Origin: Theropithecus gelada
Taxonomy: Eukaryota; Chordata; Mammalia; Primates; Cercopithecidae
Direction of reading: 5' to 3'
Length of the DNA: 64,000 bases
NCBI RefSeq assembly: GCF_003255815.1
Contig: NC_037673.1
Coordinates: 174,721,346 to 174,785,345, forward strand
The position numbers and the translations under genes are program-made. The notes below the pieces were generated by a model, which searched no databases, had not been told where the DNA came from, and saw only the letters and a program-made list of their open reading frames with translations. Below are positions 30,471 through 52,872 of the stretch, one piece after another (position 1 is the stretch's first letter; each line of letters begins with the position of its first letter).

Positions 30471-31211
30471 TTAATTTTCTCCTTTGTGTATGTATTATAT
30501 CTCTTAATCTAAAAAAAGAAAGAAAATCTAGCAGCTATCCACTCATCCTGAGAACATATATATAATTATTATGCCTTCCTATAAACAGTTCTTTGATTAT
30601 TTAAAACCAATCTAAATATTTGCCAAGGGCCTTCGTGGTGAAGGCTTTGCACATCAGCCTATAATTTAGGTTTGGGGATTAGTTGAGTGACACTTGGGAA
30701 ACCTGCAGCCCACCAATCTCACCTCACTCTTTTATTCCCCTTCATGCTGCAGCAGGCGAATTCCTCGGTTCAAGGAGGCCCACCAGGTGGCTGTCTGGGG
30801 GTCATCAAAGGTGACCTGAAAAGCCCTTTTCTGCACTGGAGACATGACGATGGAATAGGGACAACATCTCTTAACATCAGGAAGGTTACCAGAGGTGACT
30901 TGCTGGGAGAAAAGGTGAGAGCAGGGAAGAGAACATGTTTACTATTCGGGGGCATAGTACATTTGGAACAGCGACCCTGGGGGTCAGTTATAAGGCACAC
31001 AGATGAGCAGAAGGATCCCTAGAGAGCTTTACTCCCAGACAGGAGGAGATGGAGACGTGTGTGTACATGAACTTGTTCACTGAGAGCAGCTGTGATGATG
31101 TACCTAAAATCGGAAATGTGGGTAGGAGTGACAGTGTGCCAGAGCCTAAGACAGGGGTGGTTGGTGGGTCCTTTGGGGAGCGACAAGGGGGTAGTGGCTG
31201 CAGCCCCTCCC

Positions 31212-31257
<46 letters not shown>

Positions 31258-32072
31258 TGGTGAGTGAAGGGGAAGGGACCGTGGTAATGCATGATATTGC
31301 AAGGGTGATGGGAGCATTGGCTTGCTTCTTCATCCTTACAGCTGGGGTTGACGCATATTTTCCCACCTGCCTCTTTGTTAAAATCTTTGCCTTTTTAAGT
31401 AGCTGAGAAGGAGGGCGGGGGTAGTGTCATGTTGTGAGCTGAGTCACAGGAAACTTAGGCTGTCAGACACATATGGGGAAAGGGTGGCAATCTGAGAGGT
31501 AGGAAGAGGATATTTCAGGGGGAGAGTGGAGGAAGCTCAGTGAAAGGGAGCTTGGTAGCTCCTGCTCTACCAAGCATTTTCTAGCTGGATGGTGATCACG
31601 TAGGTCTTTCTGATCTCCTCAACCAGGTTGCAGCTGCCGTAGTGTTCTGATAGCCAATAGCTCACTTCCCGTCCTTTCTGTTCTCCTTCCTATAGGGTAG
31701 AGAGTAGTTCGAGGGGAATGTGGTTGGAAGAGCTGGGAAACGTCTGCTACTGTGGGGCACAGGCTTCCAATTAGAACATGTGGCTGGATCTAGTGCAGGG
31801 TGGGCCCTGCTCCATCACCACCCTTGATATGAAGTGGCATTGTGCGCCTTCGTCTTATTTTCCCTAAATAAGAAGTGCTTTTTACTTAAGAAATTCAGCC
31901 AAGAATTCTGTTGCCTCTGGTCCTCGTCTCCATGTCCTTACATGCACCACGGCTTGAAGGCAAGGAGCTCTCTCTTCAGGGCCTGCGTTGTTCTCGTAAC
32001 TTCTGTCCTGTTATGCCAATCCTCAAGCCTAGGGAAAAGTGACTGGAGAGACTTAAGAAAAGAAACTAAATC
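30471..32072. other. Mostly unassigned intergenic sequence
   Basis: No gene recognised. The only clear element is the GT microsatellite at 31,216-31,256. Confidence 0.5.
31216..31256. repeat. (GT)n microsatellite
   Basis: About 20 uninterrupted GT units; likely polymorphic. Confidence 0.98.
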
Positions 32073-32378
<306 letters not shown>

Positions 32379-33394
32379 GAAACTAAATCAACATAAGCAG
32401 CTTTGATTATTTAATAAAGGTACCTATTCTCACTTTATTTCAATGTAAAATGAATCTAGGAAAAGTATTACTAGTTATTCAGGAGCTACAGAGGAGTGTT
32501 GTGATGGTAATCTAATATTCTTAAATTTTAGAATATGTCATCTTCTGCTTTCTGTTATTGTTTGTGTGTGTGTATGTGTGTGCATGTGCGCTTATGTTGT
32601 GTGCATGCACACCGTAGGGGTTCAGGAAAACACCAGTGTTATCCTGTGGATGTAAGTATGTTTAATCACCTTTGTTAGTTGAGGAAGAGTATGGTGGATG
32701 ACATTATTGTTCACCAAATATTCACTCCTTCTCTGACAACATCCGTGGGAAGAGGATAATGCCCTGCTCTATTGGTATAGGCCTCAGCCATGTCACTTGG
32801 CCAGTTAAATGTAGGTAGGAGTGACGATGGGCCGCTGCCTAAGCCTTAATGTGTTCTGCGTGTTTCCCTTGCCCCTCTTACACTCCTGCCTTTCACCTCA
32901 ACCAGAATATGCCTTGGATACATACTGGTCCAGGGAGGAGGAGAGACTCATGAAGGCAGCGTAGACCCAAACCCCAGCTTGGACTCAAACCAAGCTGGGC
33001 CTCTCCGAGATCAGCCAAACGCAGCCAGACTGCAGATGCGTGAGTGAGAAGTAAAGGTTTGCTGTGGGCAACTGAGTTTGGGGGTGTTATACACACTCTT
33101 GTAAAATTAGCTAACTAGTATGGAGACTTCTAACGTCCTAATGTCTAATCTCCCCTTCTTCCTTAGCAGTAGTTGTCCTACCCAATAGTTAGCTGCTGCT
33201 AGTCACTTAGCCTAAAGATTGTATGTTTCTGACTCTTGCAGATTGGTAAGGCCTTGTAACTAGTTCCAGGGAATAACAAGTAAGTAGAAATGTTCCTAAA
33301 TGGAGAGGGTGTACATTTCTGCTCTTTGCCCTCCTCCCATGGGTATAGCACAGGTGCGATGGCTACATCAGGGATCCATAATGTGCTGCCTAGT
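32379..33394. other. Unassigned intergenic sequence
   Basis: Contains an imperfect TG-rich patch (32,562-32,612). The block 32,690-33,120 looks like an old mobile element but no family can be named. Confidence 0.4.
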
Positions 33395-33735
33395 GGCTGG
33401 CAAGATGTTTTTAAAGTTTTATTAGAATATAGTCATGATGGCTGGGCACAGTGGCTCACATCTGTAATCCCAGCACTTTGGGAGGCCAAAGTAGAAGGAT
33501 TACTTGGGCCCAGGAGTTTGAGACCAGCCTGGGCCACCCTACCTGTATTGAAAATTTGTACAAAGTAAAAAAGATAAAAATATATAGTCATGCATATTCA
33601 TTTGTACATGGTCTGTTGCTTTTGTATTACAAAAGTGGAATTGATTAGTTATGATAGAGACTTTGTGGTCAGCAAAGCCTAAAATATTTAGTCTCTGGCT
33701 CTTTAAGCATGAATTTACTCGCCCCTGGCCTAGAA
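33395..33735 (+). mobile_element. hAT-type DNA transposon relic, split by an Alu arm
   Basis: TTTTTAAAGTTTTATTAGAA before the Alu and GGTCAGCAAAGCCTAAAATA...CGCCCCTGGCC after it follow the same consensus as the copy at 30,236-30,470. Confidence 0.6.
33440..33575 (+). mobile_element. Alu left-arm fragment
   Basis: GGCTGGGCACAGTGGCTCAC..., single arm, flanked by ATATAGTCATG; inserted in the hAT relic. Confidence 0.88.
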
Positions 33736-33847
33736 TATGAATTGCCTCCTTATACCATAAAGAACCTGAGAAAACAATATGCTGTAATACAATGCTTTTT
33801 CCCTGGGAATTTCTTTCAATATTTACTAGTGTCCATCCACCTTTTAA

Positions 33848-34128
<281 letters not shown>

Positions 34129-34133
34129 CATCT

Positions 34134-34474
<341 letters not shown>

Positions 34475-34931
34475 TGAAAGAAGGAATCATTATCACTAAT
34501 TGTAGTATACAATATTTTCTGGGCATCTTAGTCATAGACACTTTATTGATATGGGATTGAACCTTTCGTTGGGTTTCTATTAAGGATCCTGTGAAGGGGA
34601 ATGGGGACTGAGACCTGGGAAGTATATACATTCAAGAGTCTTCCATGTGGGTGCTGGTGAGAGGCACAGGGGTGAACAGGGTTAGCAGGAGCACAGTAGA
34701 GCAAGAACAGGGCTGAGGACGAAGCCCTGGGAGCAACAGAACTTGTGGGGTGGGAATAAGAGCCTGTGAAGGAGGCCAGACAGTCAGGAAGGGGATGCCA
34801 GAAAGGAGCAGACCTCGGGAGCTGTATAAGGGAGGGAACTGAATTGCGTCTAGAGTGGTGTGAAAAGCTAAAGAAAGAACATGTTGGCTAGGAAATAAGA
34901 AGAGAGTGATTAAAAAAATTAGGAAGTCCAT

Positions 34932-35095
34932 TAGCTCAGTATGGTGGCACATGCCTGTAGTCCCAGCTACTCAGGAGGCTGAAGTGGAAGGATCACTTGA
35001 GCCCAGGAGGTCGAGGCTGCAGTGAGCGGTTACTGTGCCACTGCACTCCAGTCTGGGGGACAGAGTGAGATGCCATCTCTACTTAAAAAAAAAAA
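34932..35095 (+). mobile_element. Alu right-arm monomer (FRAM-like)
   Basis: GCTCAGTATGGTGGCACATG... GAGTGAGATGCCATCTC and poly(A); only the right arm. Flanking repeats TTAGGAAGTCC / TTAGAAAGTCC. Confidence 0.85.
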
Positions 35096-35099
35096 AAAA

Positions 35100-36085
<986 letters not shown>

Positions 36086-36419
36086 GGAAGTCACCGGTAG
36101 CTTTGAGGAAGCATTTTTAATCAAGTACAGAGTGATGAGGCCAGGAGCCTGGGTATGGTATGTTGAGGGTGATTGGGAGTTGCAAAGTGATGAAGGGGAA
36201 GCAATGCTGAGAGGTTATTTCAGGTTTGAGAAGATGTGAGGCTGCTTGGAGAGCAAGAGGAGGTAACCTGTCAGTGGAGAGGAAGAGGGGTCGTCAGGAA
36301 GACAGTGACAGTTGATGGAGACAGGGCCAGAGAACGTTCTCAGGGGAGGCACAGGTGGCAAGTGGAGCTTTTGAAGAGGAGAGAGACCAGTTTTCCCCTA
36401 TAACATGAGGGAAAGAGAG

Positions 36420-36530
36420 AAGAATCCTGAGAGCTCATTGAAAACAGGAACCACATCAGATTTGATTTTGTAATCTCCACATCTAGCTCAATTAATGGGA
36501 AATATACATTTATTCATTCACTAAACATAT
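36420..36530 (+). repeat. L2 LINE 3' end
   Basis: GCTCATTGAAAACAGGAACC, ACATCAGATTTGATTTTG, CATCTAGCTCAATTAATGG, TTCATTCACTAAAC track the L2 tail. Confidence 0.6.
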
Positions 36531-37009
36531 AATGAGGGCAGACTGTGCCAGGCACTACTTTCCTGGCTAATGATCCCACAGCGGGCCTCACAGACAAAGC
36601 CCAGACTTTCATGGAACCTCCGTTCTAGTTCAAGGGGGTGAAACAGCACGCAGGCTGTGGAAGAGACGTTAGCATTCACCAAATGTCCATGAGTGCCTCT
36701 ATTTCCCAGCTTTCCTTGCAGTGAGGCTGAAACCACATGGCTAGTTCTGGCCAATGGCCTGTGGGTGCATCACTTTCAGGTTGGGGCAATAAAGAGCTAG
36801 TGTGTGGCCTCCTTTTCTCCTCTTCTGCTATGGTGACCTTGGAAACCACACGTCCATGAAGCAATATGGATCCTTTCTGTGTGCAACGTGTTCTCACCTC
36901 TTGATTTGCTTTGATTCTCCTCTCTATCTCCTCTTTCATTTCCTTCTCTCTGTCTTTCTTTTAAGTGCTGATCACAACAGGCTAAATGCTTTCATGAGTC
37001 ACTAATAAG
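36531..37009. other. Unassigned, probably old repeat
   Basis: No gene recognised. CCCAGCTTTCCTTGCAGTG...CTAGTTCTGGCCAATGGCC has the look of an old LTR or DNA element but cannot be named. Confidence 0.35.
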
Positions 37010-37345
37010 CTCTTTGAAAGACATTGTTCTAGATCAATACTTAATCTGCACATGAATCATAAGGGATCCTGTTAATACAGGTTCTGGCTCAGTAGGTATG
37101 GGTTGGGGCCTGAGAGTCTGCATTCTAAAAAGCTCCAAAGGCAGAGGGTGCAGTGGCTCACACTCATCATCTGAGCACTTTGGGCCCAGGAGTCTGAGAC
37201 TGGCCTCAGCAACATACTGAGACTCTGTTTCTACAAAAAACTTTTAAAAAGCAAAAAAATTAAAAAATGGAAAGCTCCTAGGTGGTGGTGCTGCTGCTGC
37301 TCCGGGTTCAAGGGTCACAATTTTAGTAGCAAGGTCCTAGAGGGC
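37010..37345 (+). mobile_element. MER5A-like hAT relic, split by an Alu arm
   Basis: AATCTGCACATGAATCATAA, GGTTGGGGCCTGAGAGTCTG, AAAGCTCC, then after the Alu CTAGGTGGTGGTGCTGCTG. Confidence 0.7.
37138..37268 (+). mobile_element. Old Alu monomer
   Basis: GGCAGAGGGTGCAGTGGCTC... single arm flanked by AAAGCTCC; inserted in the MER5A-like element. Confidence 0.8.
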
Positions 37346-38495
37346 ATCCCTGTGCCCCTGGTAATGACATTTTTGACAAAAGTGTATCTCACTGGAGTAA
37401 TACACACATGCAGATGTAACAGACTTGCACATATGTATACTCATGTACATGTGTCCACCACACACATGTGCCATTTACTTGCATTCGGTGAGTGGATGAA
37501 CAGATTTGTGACCATCCACTCTTCCCCAGGTACCCTTATTGGTATCGGTCAGCTTAAAGATGAGATATGTTCAAACATCTTGTTAATCGGTGTTTTGACT
37601 GTGTGCCATTTAGTTGCATTTGGTGAGTGGGTGAACACACAGTCATCCTTGAGAACAGTCATGGGGGTGGATGGAGGGGAGATAGTGGGGGAGGAAATAA
37701 ATCAAAACTCCAACAAGAGTCAAAGGGAGCGTCCGGTGCCTGGCAGAGTCCTCACTCCACTTGCTGGGCTTCATCCAAGCCCTTTGTACACATGGGAAAC
37801 TTCTGGGGACGTCAGTCGTAATTCCTGCTTTCTACAACCATCCCTTTTGATTTGTCCGTCATCAATAAAGTTCATCTTCTGTGTCTGTTGACATCATGCT
37901 ATACGCCCCATGGCGTCCCAGTCTCATAAATCTTCTGCCCTTTTCGGCAGCCCCACTAGTCTTATTTATTATTATTGTTGGCAAAGTTGTTTGCTAACAG
38001 TGATGAATCTCGGGGAACAGAGTATATGAAAATAAGAGCTTTACAGAGAGAATAGCATTAATGCTGATGTTAATGAATCATCAGCATGAATACCATTGAA
38101 GAAAGAGGTAATTGTAAGGGCCTCTGTATTGTCATGATGGCATTTTAGTGTTTTCATGGGAAGTTTTTCATATACAAAGCAATGCACATTAATTTGAGGC
38201 TACTATAAGAGTAATGTTTGCAAGCAAACAAAACAAACTTTTTTTCAAAAATGTGCCATTAGGGAATACAATAAGTCCTTGAACATCTCTAATTTAGAGT
38301 CATAAAAGCCTTACAAATTCCATCTATTCTTTTGCAAGGTACTTAAAGGAAATGAGTTCTATAGAAGCCGATACTCAGCCTTAGGACACTTGTTACAAAT
38401 TATTAAACTCATTTTATGAAAGTGGGTGCAAGACATGAGTGAATGAATGGGTTACAGAACAATGGAACTAAATCACACACATAAATCACACTTTT
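37346..38495. other. Unassigned intergenic sequence with a diverged 135-bp-spaced duplication
   Basis: GTGCCATTTA.TTGCATT.GG, continuing TGAGTGG.TGAACA, occurs at 37,468 and 37,603. A 179-codon open frame (37,352-37,891) covers both but has no recognisable domain. An AATAAAG polyadenylation-type signal lies at about 37,864. Confidence 0.5.
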
Positions 38496-38852
<357 letters not shown>

Positions 38853-39793
38853 TCACTCAGCTTCTCAGCCATGCAGGGTACACTTGCTTACTGTGTCTTT
38901 CCCAAGAGCCACATAATTATGAAAAGAATAAGACTTTCCCTTTTATTATTGTACAGACAGTACAAAAAGTATTTGTTCCTTTAAGACCACTTCATTGAGG
39001 TATGATTGACATATAAAGAACTGTGCATATTTAATGTATCCAGCTGGATGAATTTAGGAATAAGTATAGCCTGTGAAACCATCACCACCACCAAGGCCAT
39101 ATACATGCCCATCACTTTCCCAAGCTTCCTCCTACCCCCTTTATTATTATTACTATTATTTTGTGGTAAGAGCACTTAACAGAAGATCTGCCCTCTTAGC
39201 AAATTTTAAGTATCCAAGACAGTATTGTTAGCTATAGGCACTATGCTGTAGGAGATCTCTAGAATGTATTTATCTTGCATAACTAAAATTTTGTACCTTT
39301 GTGCATCACTTTACATTTCCCCTCCTCCAGCTCTTGGCAACCACCATCCTGCTCGCTACTTCCATGAGTTCAACCATTTTAGATTCCTCATCACACTGAA
39401 AGCAGGCAGTATTCGTCTTTCTGTATGTGGCCTATTTCAGTTAGCATGATGTCCGCCAGGCTTAGCCAAATTGTCACAAGTGGCAGAATGTCCTTCTGTG
39501 TTTTATGACTGAGCCCCATTCCATTGCACGTACATACCACGTTTCTTCATCCATTCCTCCGTCGATGGACAGGTCGCTTGTTTCCATATCCTGGCTATTG
39601 TGAACAATGCTGCAGTGAGCACAGGAGGGCAGATGTCTCTTCGAGATCCTGATTTCCGTTCCTTTGGACAAATACCCAAAAGTAGGATTGCTGGATCATA
39701 TGATAGTTCTATTTTTAATTGTTTGAGTAACCTCCACACCGTTTTCCATAATAGCTGTACCAATTTACGTCACACCAATATTCACAGCAATAG

Positions 39794-40416
<623 letters not shown>

Positions 40417-40463
40417 GTTTTGTTTTTAATATAATAGCCATCCTCACAATGAGGTGATCTCTC

Positions 40464-40763
<300 letters not shown>

Positions 40764-41345
40764 AGTACCCCTTTTTAACTTGGGTTCTTTGGCGGCTTCT
40801 TGCTATTGAGCTGTTTGAGTTCCTTGTACGTTGCGGATGTGAACCTTCCATCAGGAATGTGGGTTGCAGGTAGTTTCTCCCGTTCTGTAGGTTGTCTTTT
40901 CAATGGTTTCCTTTGCTCTGCAGACTTTTTAGTTTGATATAATCCCACTTGTTTATTTTTATTTCTGTTGTCTGTGCTTTTGTTGTCATGTCCAAACAAT
41001 CATCACCAAGACCAATGTCAAGCAGCTTTTCCTCTATGTTTTCTTCTAGAAGTTTCACAGTTTTAGGTCTTAGGTTTAAATCCTTCATATATGTTTAGTT
41101 GATTTTTGTGTGTGATGTAAGAAAGGAGTTCAGTCTCGTTCTTTTGCCTGTGGATATCTGATTTTCCACATCATTTATTGAAGAGACCATCCTTCCCCTG
41201 TTTTGTTTTCTTGGTACCTTGTTGAAGGTAAGTTGACCGTGTGTATGGGGAATTGGGTTATTCCTGGCTCCTCTACTCGGCTCCGTTGGTCTAGGTGTCC
41301 GTTTTTAGGCTAGTACCATACTGTTTTGATTACTACAGCTAAAGT

Positions 41346-45850
<4,505 letters not shown>

Positions 45851-45929
45851 TGCAGGCAGCCTTTGTGACGACGGTCACGGTGGAGATGATGATGGGTGTA
45901 CAACGATGGCGGCCGCCAGCTGCTCGTGT

Positions 45930-46114
45930 TTAATACCTGCCAAAGCTTCTGCTGGGCCTTCCACATGCACCACCACATACATTACTCATGCTGATGTTAT
46001 ACGGTCAGTATTATGATCCCCATTTCAGATAATAAAACTGAACTTTAGAACCAAAATGTCCCTTGTGTGAGTTCACTTGTACGTTAAATGTCAAAATTGG
46101 AAATAAAAGCCATT

Positions 46115-46120
<6 letters not shown>
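45930..46120 (+). repeat. MIR
   Basis: AGTATTATGATCCCCATTTC, AGATAATAAAACTGAACTTT and the following GTGAGTTCACTTGTACG follow the MIR core. Confidence 0.7.
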
Positions 46121-46960
<840 letters not shown>

Positions 46961-46967
46961 CATTTTT

Positions 46968-47075
46968 TAGAGCCCCAGCCTTCTTATCTGTGAATTGGGA
47001 CACCTGAGGCCTCCTTCACAGGCTTCCCACGAGTATTTGGTAAGAGACTTAACCTAAAAGCTCAGCACACTGGCT
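46968..47075 (-). repeat. Possible MIR
   Basis: GCCTTCTTATCTGTGAATTG, GGACACCTGAGGCCTCC resembles an antisense MIR (CTCATCTGTAAAATGGG...). Confidence 0.45.
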
Positions 47076-47360
47076 GTATTAGATTGATTTCTGTAACTTT
47101 ACATAGAGACCGAGACGTTTAAAGAAGAGAAATCCAAAATAATCAAATCATATTTCTGTAAATAAAGATAAAAAGAAATAGATGTCTTTGGTCTGAAGGG
47201 ACGAGTTACAGGCAGACTAGGATTCAAGGGCACGAGCCCACAGAAGTGGGTTGTAGGCCCAGAGGAGGAGACAGGGAACAGCAGACATTAGGAAGAGCTG
47301 AGCAGACACTCGGTGTAAGTTGGGCTGCTTTAGCTACGGTCCAAACGCTATTTCTTTTTC

Positions 47361-47664
47361 CTTTTTTTTTTTTTGAGACAGAGTCTCACTCTGTTGCTCA
47401 GGCTGGAGTGCAGTGGCACAATCTTGGCTCACTGCAACCTCTGCCTCCTGGGTGGGTGGAGAATTAAGCGAGTTTCCTGCCTCAGCCTCCCAAGTAGCTG
47501 GGATTACAGGCACCCACCACTACACCCAGGTAATTTTTGTATTATTAATAGAGATGGAGTTTCCCCAAGTTGGCCAGGCTGGTCTCAAACTTCTGACCTC
47601 AGGTGATCTGCCCGCCTCGGCCCCCCACAGTGCTGGGATTACAGGTGTGAGCCCCCGTGCCCAG
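47361..47664 (-). mobile_element. Alu
   Basis: Antisense with a small insertion GGGTGGGTGGAGAATTAAGC; flanking CTATTTCT. It ends 45 bp before the V2R pseudogene exon. Confidence 0.94.
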
Positions 47665-47913
47665 ACTCCAGATACTATTTCTGAACTCATCCCTGTTGTC
47701 CTTTCCAGGTTTGGGGAGGTATGAGAAGTGTCCAACACCGCAGGCCAAGGGATTGCCACCCCCCATGGCCACCGCCTTCCTGGACTTAGAACCCTTGGGA
47801 AGATCTAGCCTGTGCAGCTCTGTCCTTCTCTCTCCTCATAGCCCTGGTTCAGAGGGTCCTTGTGAAGCACTGAGACACTCCCATTGTCAAAGCCCACAGC
47901 TGATCTTCAGCTA

Positions 47914-47969
47914 TTAGATCGGTGCCATTACTTTTAATGGCAAGACTGCAACGACTTGCACCAACCTAA
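47914..47969 (-). mobile_element. MADE1 mariner-type MITE, internally deleted
   Basis: TTAGATCGGTGCCATTACTT...GCACCAACCTAA keeps both termini of the MADE1 palindrome but is about 56 bp, not about 80. It sits between the ends of a TAC (Tyr) codon of the V2R exon. Confidence 0.8.
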
Positions 47970-48030
47970 ATACATTCTCCTCACCTCATTCCCTTTGTGT
48001 CTTCTGCTCCCTGCTCTTCACTGACGGTCC

Positions 48031-48887
<857 letters not shown>

Positions 48888-49530
48888 AGTCCTATCACAG
48901 CGACCTGCCTCTCCAGACCGTCCACCCTTGGAATCGTATTCCCGGGAGCTGTTTCCACTATGCCAGAAGATGATCACGGTGGTTCTGGCCTGTAAAACCG
49001 TAAGGCCAGGGAGGAGCCTCAGACAGCTCATAGCACCTAGAGCTTCTAACTCCTGCATTTTCACCTGCTCCCTGGTCCATGTGATGCTCTATGGGGGTGG
49101 CTAGTGAACTCTCCTCTCTTCCCAGATGCAGGTCCTTATCTGAGCCTGGACACGTCAGCCTGGAGTGCAGTGAGTGGCCAGTCACTGCCTCCCACTGTGT
49201 CCCGGGCTGCTTCCCAGTTGTGGTCAGCTTTTCTGTCACTTTTGCAGCTGGAAACCTCTCTGATACCTTCTATGAGGCCAGATTCCTCATGTTCTACATG
49301 CCCGTGGTCCCACAGTGTCCAGGCATCCTTTCTGCTCACCAACCTGTGCACCAGGGGCAAGGCCATGGGGGTCAGGGAGGTCTCCACATTGGCCTCCAGC
49401 CTGGGGTTGCTGGGATGGGTATTTGATCCCAAATGCTACATAACCCTGCTGAGACCAGACCAAAATTTGGTTATAGATAAGGAAGATTTGAGGAACAGCA
49501 TATTTTCGGGAGCTTTGACTATGTTTGCAC

Positions 49531-49916
49531 AAATCGTGAGCATCTTGGAGAAAAAAGGAGCATTGCTATACTTGTACATCCTGTTTCTATTTAAGATGTA
49601 TCTATATTCTCTCGGGATGAGAGAATTCTCCTGTCATAACCATCCAGGGCATCCCAGTGCTCATGCGACTCACCTCAGAACAAAAACATTTGAGACTTGT
49701 TGGTGTGCCAAGTATCAGGCCACGGACAGTCTTATCATTTCTTTGCCTTGTTCTTTTGTGGGAGCTGCTTATTTCCCTCCGTATCTTTAGACAGCAGTCT
49801 GGTTGCCTGGAGTCCGGAAACACATTTCTCTAATTCCTTCTGCTTGTTGTCTCTAGAGCCCACTAGAGAATACGCTCTTAATACCTGAGCCATGTATTCC
49901 TTTAGCGCTTCAATAC
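49531..49916. other. Unassigned sequence downstream of the V2R relic
   Basis: No gene recognised. The plus-strand frame stays open to 49,790, but the receptor similarity stops near 49,470. Confidence 0.5.
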
Positions 49917-50246
<330 letters not shown>

Positions 50247-50338
50247 GAGCTTCAGTACTTTTCACTGTGCATTGAACTTCATAGACTCTTTTCTGCACCC
50301 CTTCACCTCCCGTCATCAGCCTGGAAACAGCACACTGT

Positions 50339-50454
50339 TAGGGTGACCAACCATCCCAGCCTGCATGGGACTGAGGGGTTTCCCAGGACACAGATCTTTC
50401 AGTGCTGAAGATGGAACTGTCCCAGGCAAACCAGGATGGCTGGTCACCCTGACA
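50339..50454. mobile_element. Short palindromic MITE-like element
   Basis: Ends TTAGGGTGACCA and TGGTCACCCTGA are inverted. The interior is also partly self-complementary (CCATCCCAGCCTGC / AAACCAGGATGG). About 116 bp; family not named. Confidence 0.6.
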
Positions 50455-50474
50455 GTGATGTGGATTCAGGCCAT

Positions 50475-50690
50475 GCTTTGAAGCTGGGCAGATGGTGGTG
50501 CCAACATACACGTTCTTTGATTTACTTTAGTCCATGCCCTTGGACATTTCACAAAACACTTCGGAACCTCGTTTTGTCTCATTTGCCAAATGGAGGTAAC
50601 AATAGTCAACATGTAGCACTGTTCCGAAGATGAAATGGGCTCATGCGTGTCAAAATACGTCCCTTGATATTTGATGAGCCTTGATGATCT
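50475..50690 (-). repeat. MIR
   Basis: CTCGTTTTGTCTCATTTGCC, AAATGGAGGTAACAATAGTC match an antisense MIR (CTCAGTTTCCTCATCTGTAA AATGGGGATAAT). Confidence 0.65.
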
Positions 50691-50793
50691 TTGCCTGGTG
50701 TCATCTAAATGGGCATGATGAGGTTGAAGTCTTAGGATGCAGACTGATAGTAGACAGAATTGAAAATATATTATCCCAATAACCATTTCTCCC

Positions 50794-51089
50794 ATTTTTT
50801 TTTTTTCTTGAGACAGTCTCATTCTGTCACCGAGGTGGCAGTGCAGTGGTGCAATCTTGGCTGACCACAGCCTTGACCTCCTGGGTTCAAGCGATCTTCC
50901 CACCACAGCCTCTGTGGTAGCCGGGACTACAGGCACACACCACTGCACCTGGCTAATTTTTGTATATTTTTGTAGAGACTGAGTCTCCCCATGTTGCCCA
51001 GACTGGCCTCAAACTTCTGGGCTCAAGGGATCTACCCACCTCACTTCCCAAAGTGCTGGGATTACAGGCATGAGCCACCGCACCCGGTC
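50794..51089 (-). mobile_element. Old Alu
   Basis: Antisense, diverged (GGCTGACCACAGCCTTGACC), end CACCGCACCCGGTC. Confidence 0.92.
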
Positions 51090-51859
51090 TCATTCCTTGC
51101 ATTTGTGAAATGCTTTATTCTTTACTGTGACCTCTGACCGCGTTAGCCCGTGCCTGCTTGTGTGGGAGTCACCCTCAGCTGATGGTGGCCAGTCAACAGG
51201 GAAAGAGGGGCCTGGATAGGACTGGAGGAGGCTGGAGGTACGCGGGTCACTCAGATGCCACAGGGGTTAAGCTGAGGGGCTGAGAGGCCGAGGGGTTCAG
51301 CTTTGCTGGGAGCGGCCCAGGCGCCCCAGGCAGTCCTGACTGTACTTGAGCAGAACGCTGAGCACAGGAGCCAGAAAGGCCCTGGCGCCTAGAAGCCTCC
51401 CGCAGCTGCCACTCGAGTCCGCTGCTCCACTCAAGGTCCTCTTCTTGGCCCCGACCTGGTCCCCATGTTCTCTTTTCCTGTTGCAGTCACTGGGCAGTCC
51501 ACTCGTCCTCCCCAGCGTCTACCCCCATGCATTCTCCCCAGTCCTGACTTCGAGGTCCTCCACCATCGCTAACCCTTCTTCGTTTCTAAATTTAAAGATG
51601 ACTTCTCAGCCCTTGCAGGTTTCAGGCTGATCCTACTGATCATTTTAGACAGCAGCTGAGTGACAGCCATGATCACTAACATGAGGAAGTTCAAGCACCT
51701 CCAGGGCTCCTTCCACGATGACTCCTGACCCCATAGAATGAGAGAGAGAAGCCCTCACTGGGCACCCCTCTTGACTGTCATCTCTACTCACCATCCATGT
51801 GACTCCACTGTGGGAACACACATAATGGCCTCACCTTCTGATATCCAGGCACAATATAC
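51090..51859. other. Unassigned intergenic sequence
   Basis: GC-richer stretch, with no gene or repeat recognised. Confidence 0.5.
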
Positions 51860-51943
51860 AGAGAACAATATTAACAGCGATAGTCACTGTTTGCTTTTAT
51901 TGAGGGTTTGGAATATGCCAGACACCAGATAAAAACTTCCCAA
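51860..51943 (+). repeat. Possible MIR, cut by an Alu
   Basis: AATATTAACAGCGATAGTCA, then TTTATTGAGGGTTTGGAAT and ATGCCAGACACC fit the start of MIR. Confidence 0.5.
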
Positions 51944-52240
<297 letters not shown>

Positions 52241-52872
52241 ACCTTCACAAGACACCAGCTAGGAGGAGGGACCCATGGCTGAACTCACATCTGGGCTACA
52301 TATCACCTGAAAGCCAAAACTCAAGAGACAAAAGCTCCCGTCAGAGAAAGTTAGCGCGATTGGTAAGTGGGCGATCCAGGAGGAGACAGTGACATGTGTT
52401 CAAAGACCCCCTCTTGGAGTTGTCTCTCTAGATCAGTGGTTTTTAAGGGAAGTTAGGGGAAGCACAAATGATGATCAAAGCATTCTTTGCAACAGCAGCT
52501 ACGTGCGCAGCCCCAGGCAGGCAGTTCATCACTGCTGTCTCAGTGAGCGTATCGTGACCTTTTGCAGGTGCAGCCAGACTCTTCTTATCTGGTGGTCGAA
52601 AACTGCCAGGCAGCCTGCTCCCGGGATTGTTAGCGCATTTCTCTCTCATCTATGCCCAAGGTCCTGTTTTCTTGAGGCTGTTTTTAGTTAATAAGTCTAC
52701 CAGTTTCAGCAAAGCCGTAATTACACTCAAGCAGGAAAAATTCTTCTTTAACATGGAATCAGTGCTGATACAGGCCCACTGCCTGAATGAGGAAAGCTGG
52801 GCCTCAGGGGACAAAGTGCCATGTTCCAGGTTCCACTGGGACCAAGGAGCTGCAGACACAGTGACACTCATG
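52241..52872. other. Unassigned intergenic sequence
   Basis: No gene or family recognised. Confidence 0.5.

Noticed and set aside
37352..37891. 179-codon open frame as a gene
   Set aside because: No recognisable domain, no promoter, and the reading includes low-complexity and duplicated sequence.
49104..49790. A 228-codon frame as an intact gene
   Set aside because: Only its parts match V2R, and the match jumps to another frame between about 49,160 and 49,320. It is a pseudogene fragment, not a protein-coding gene.
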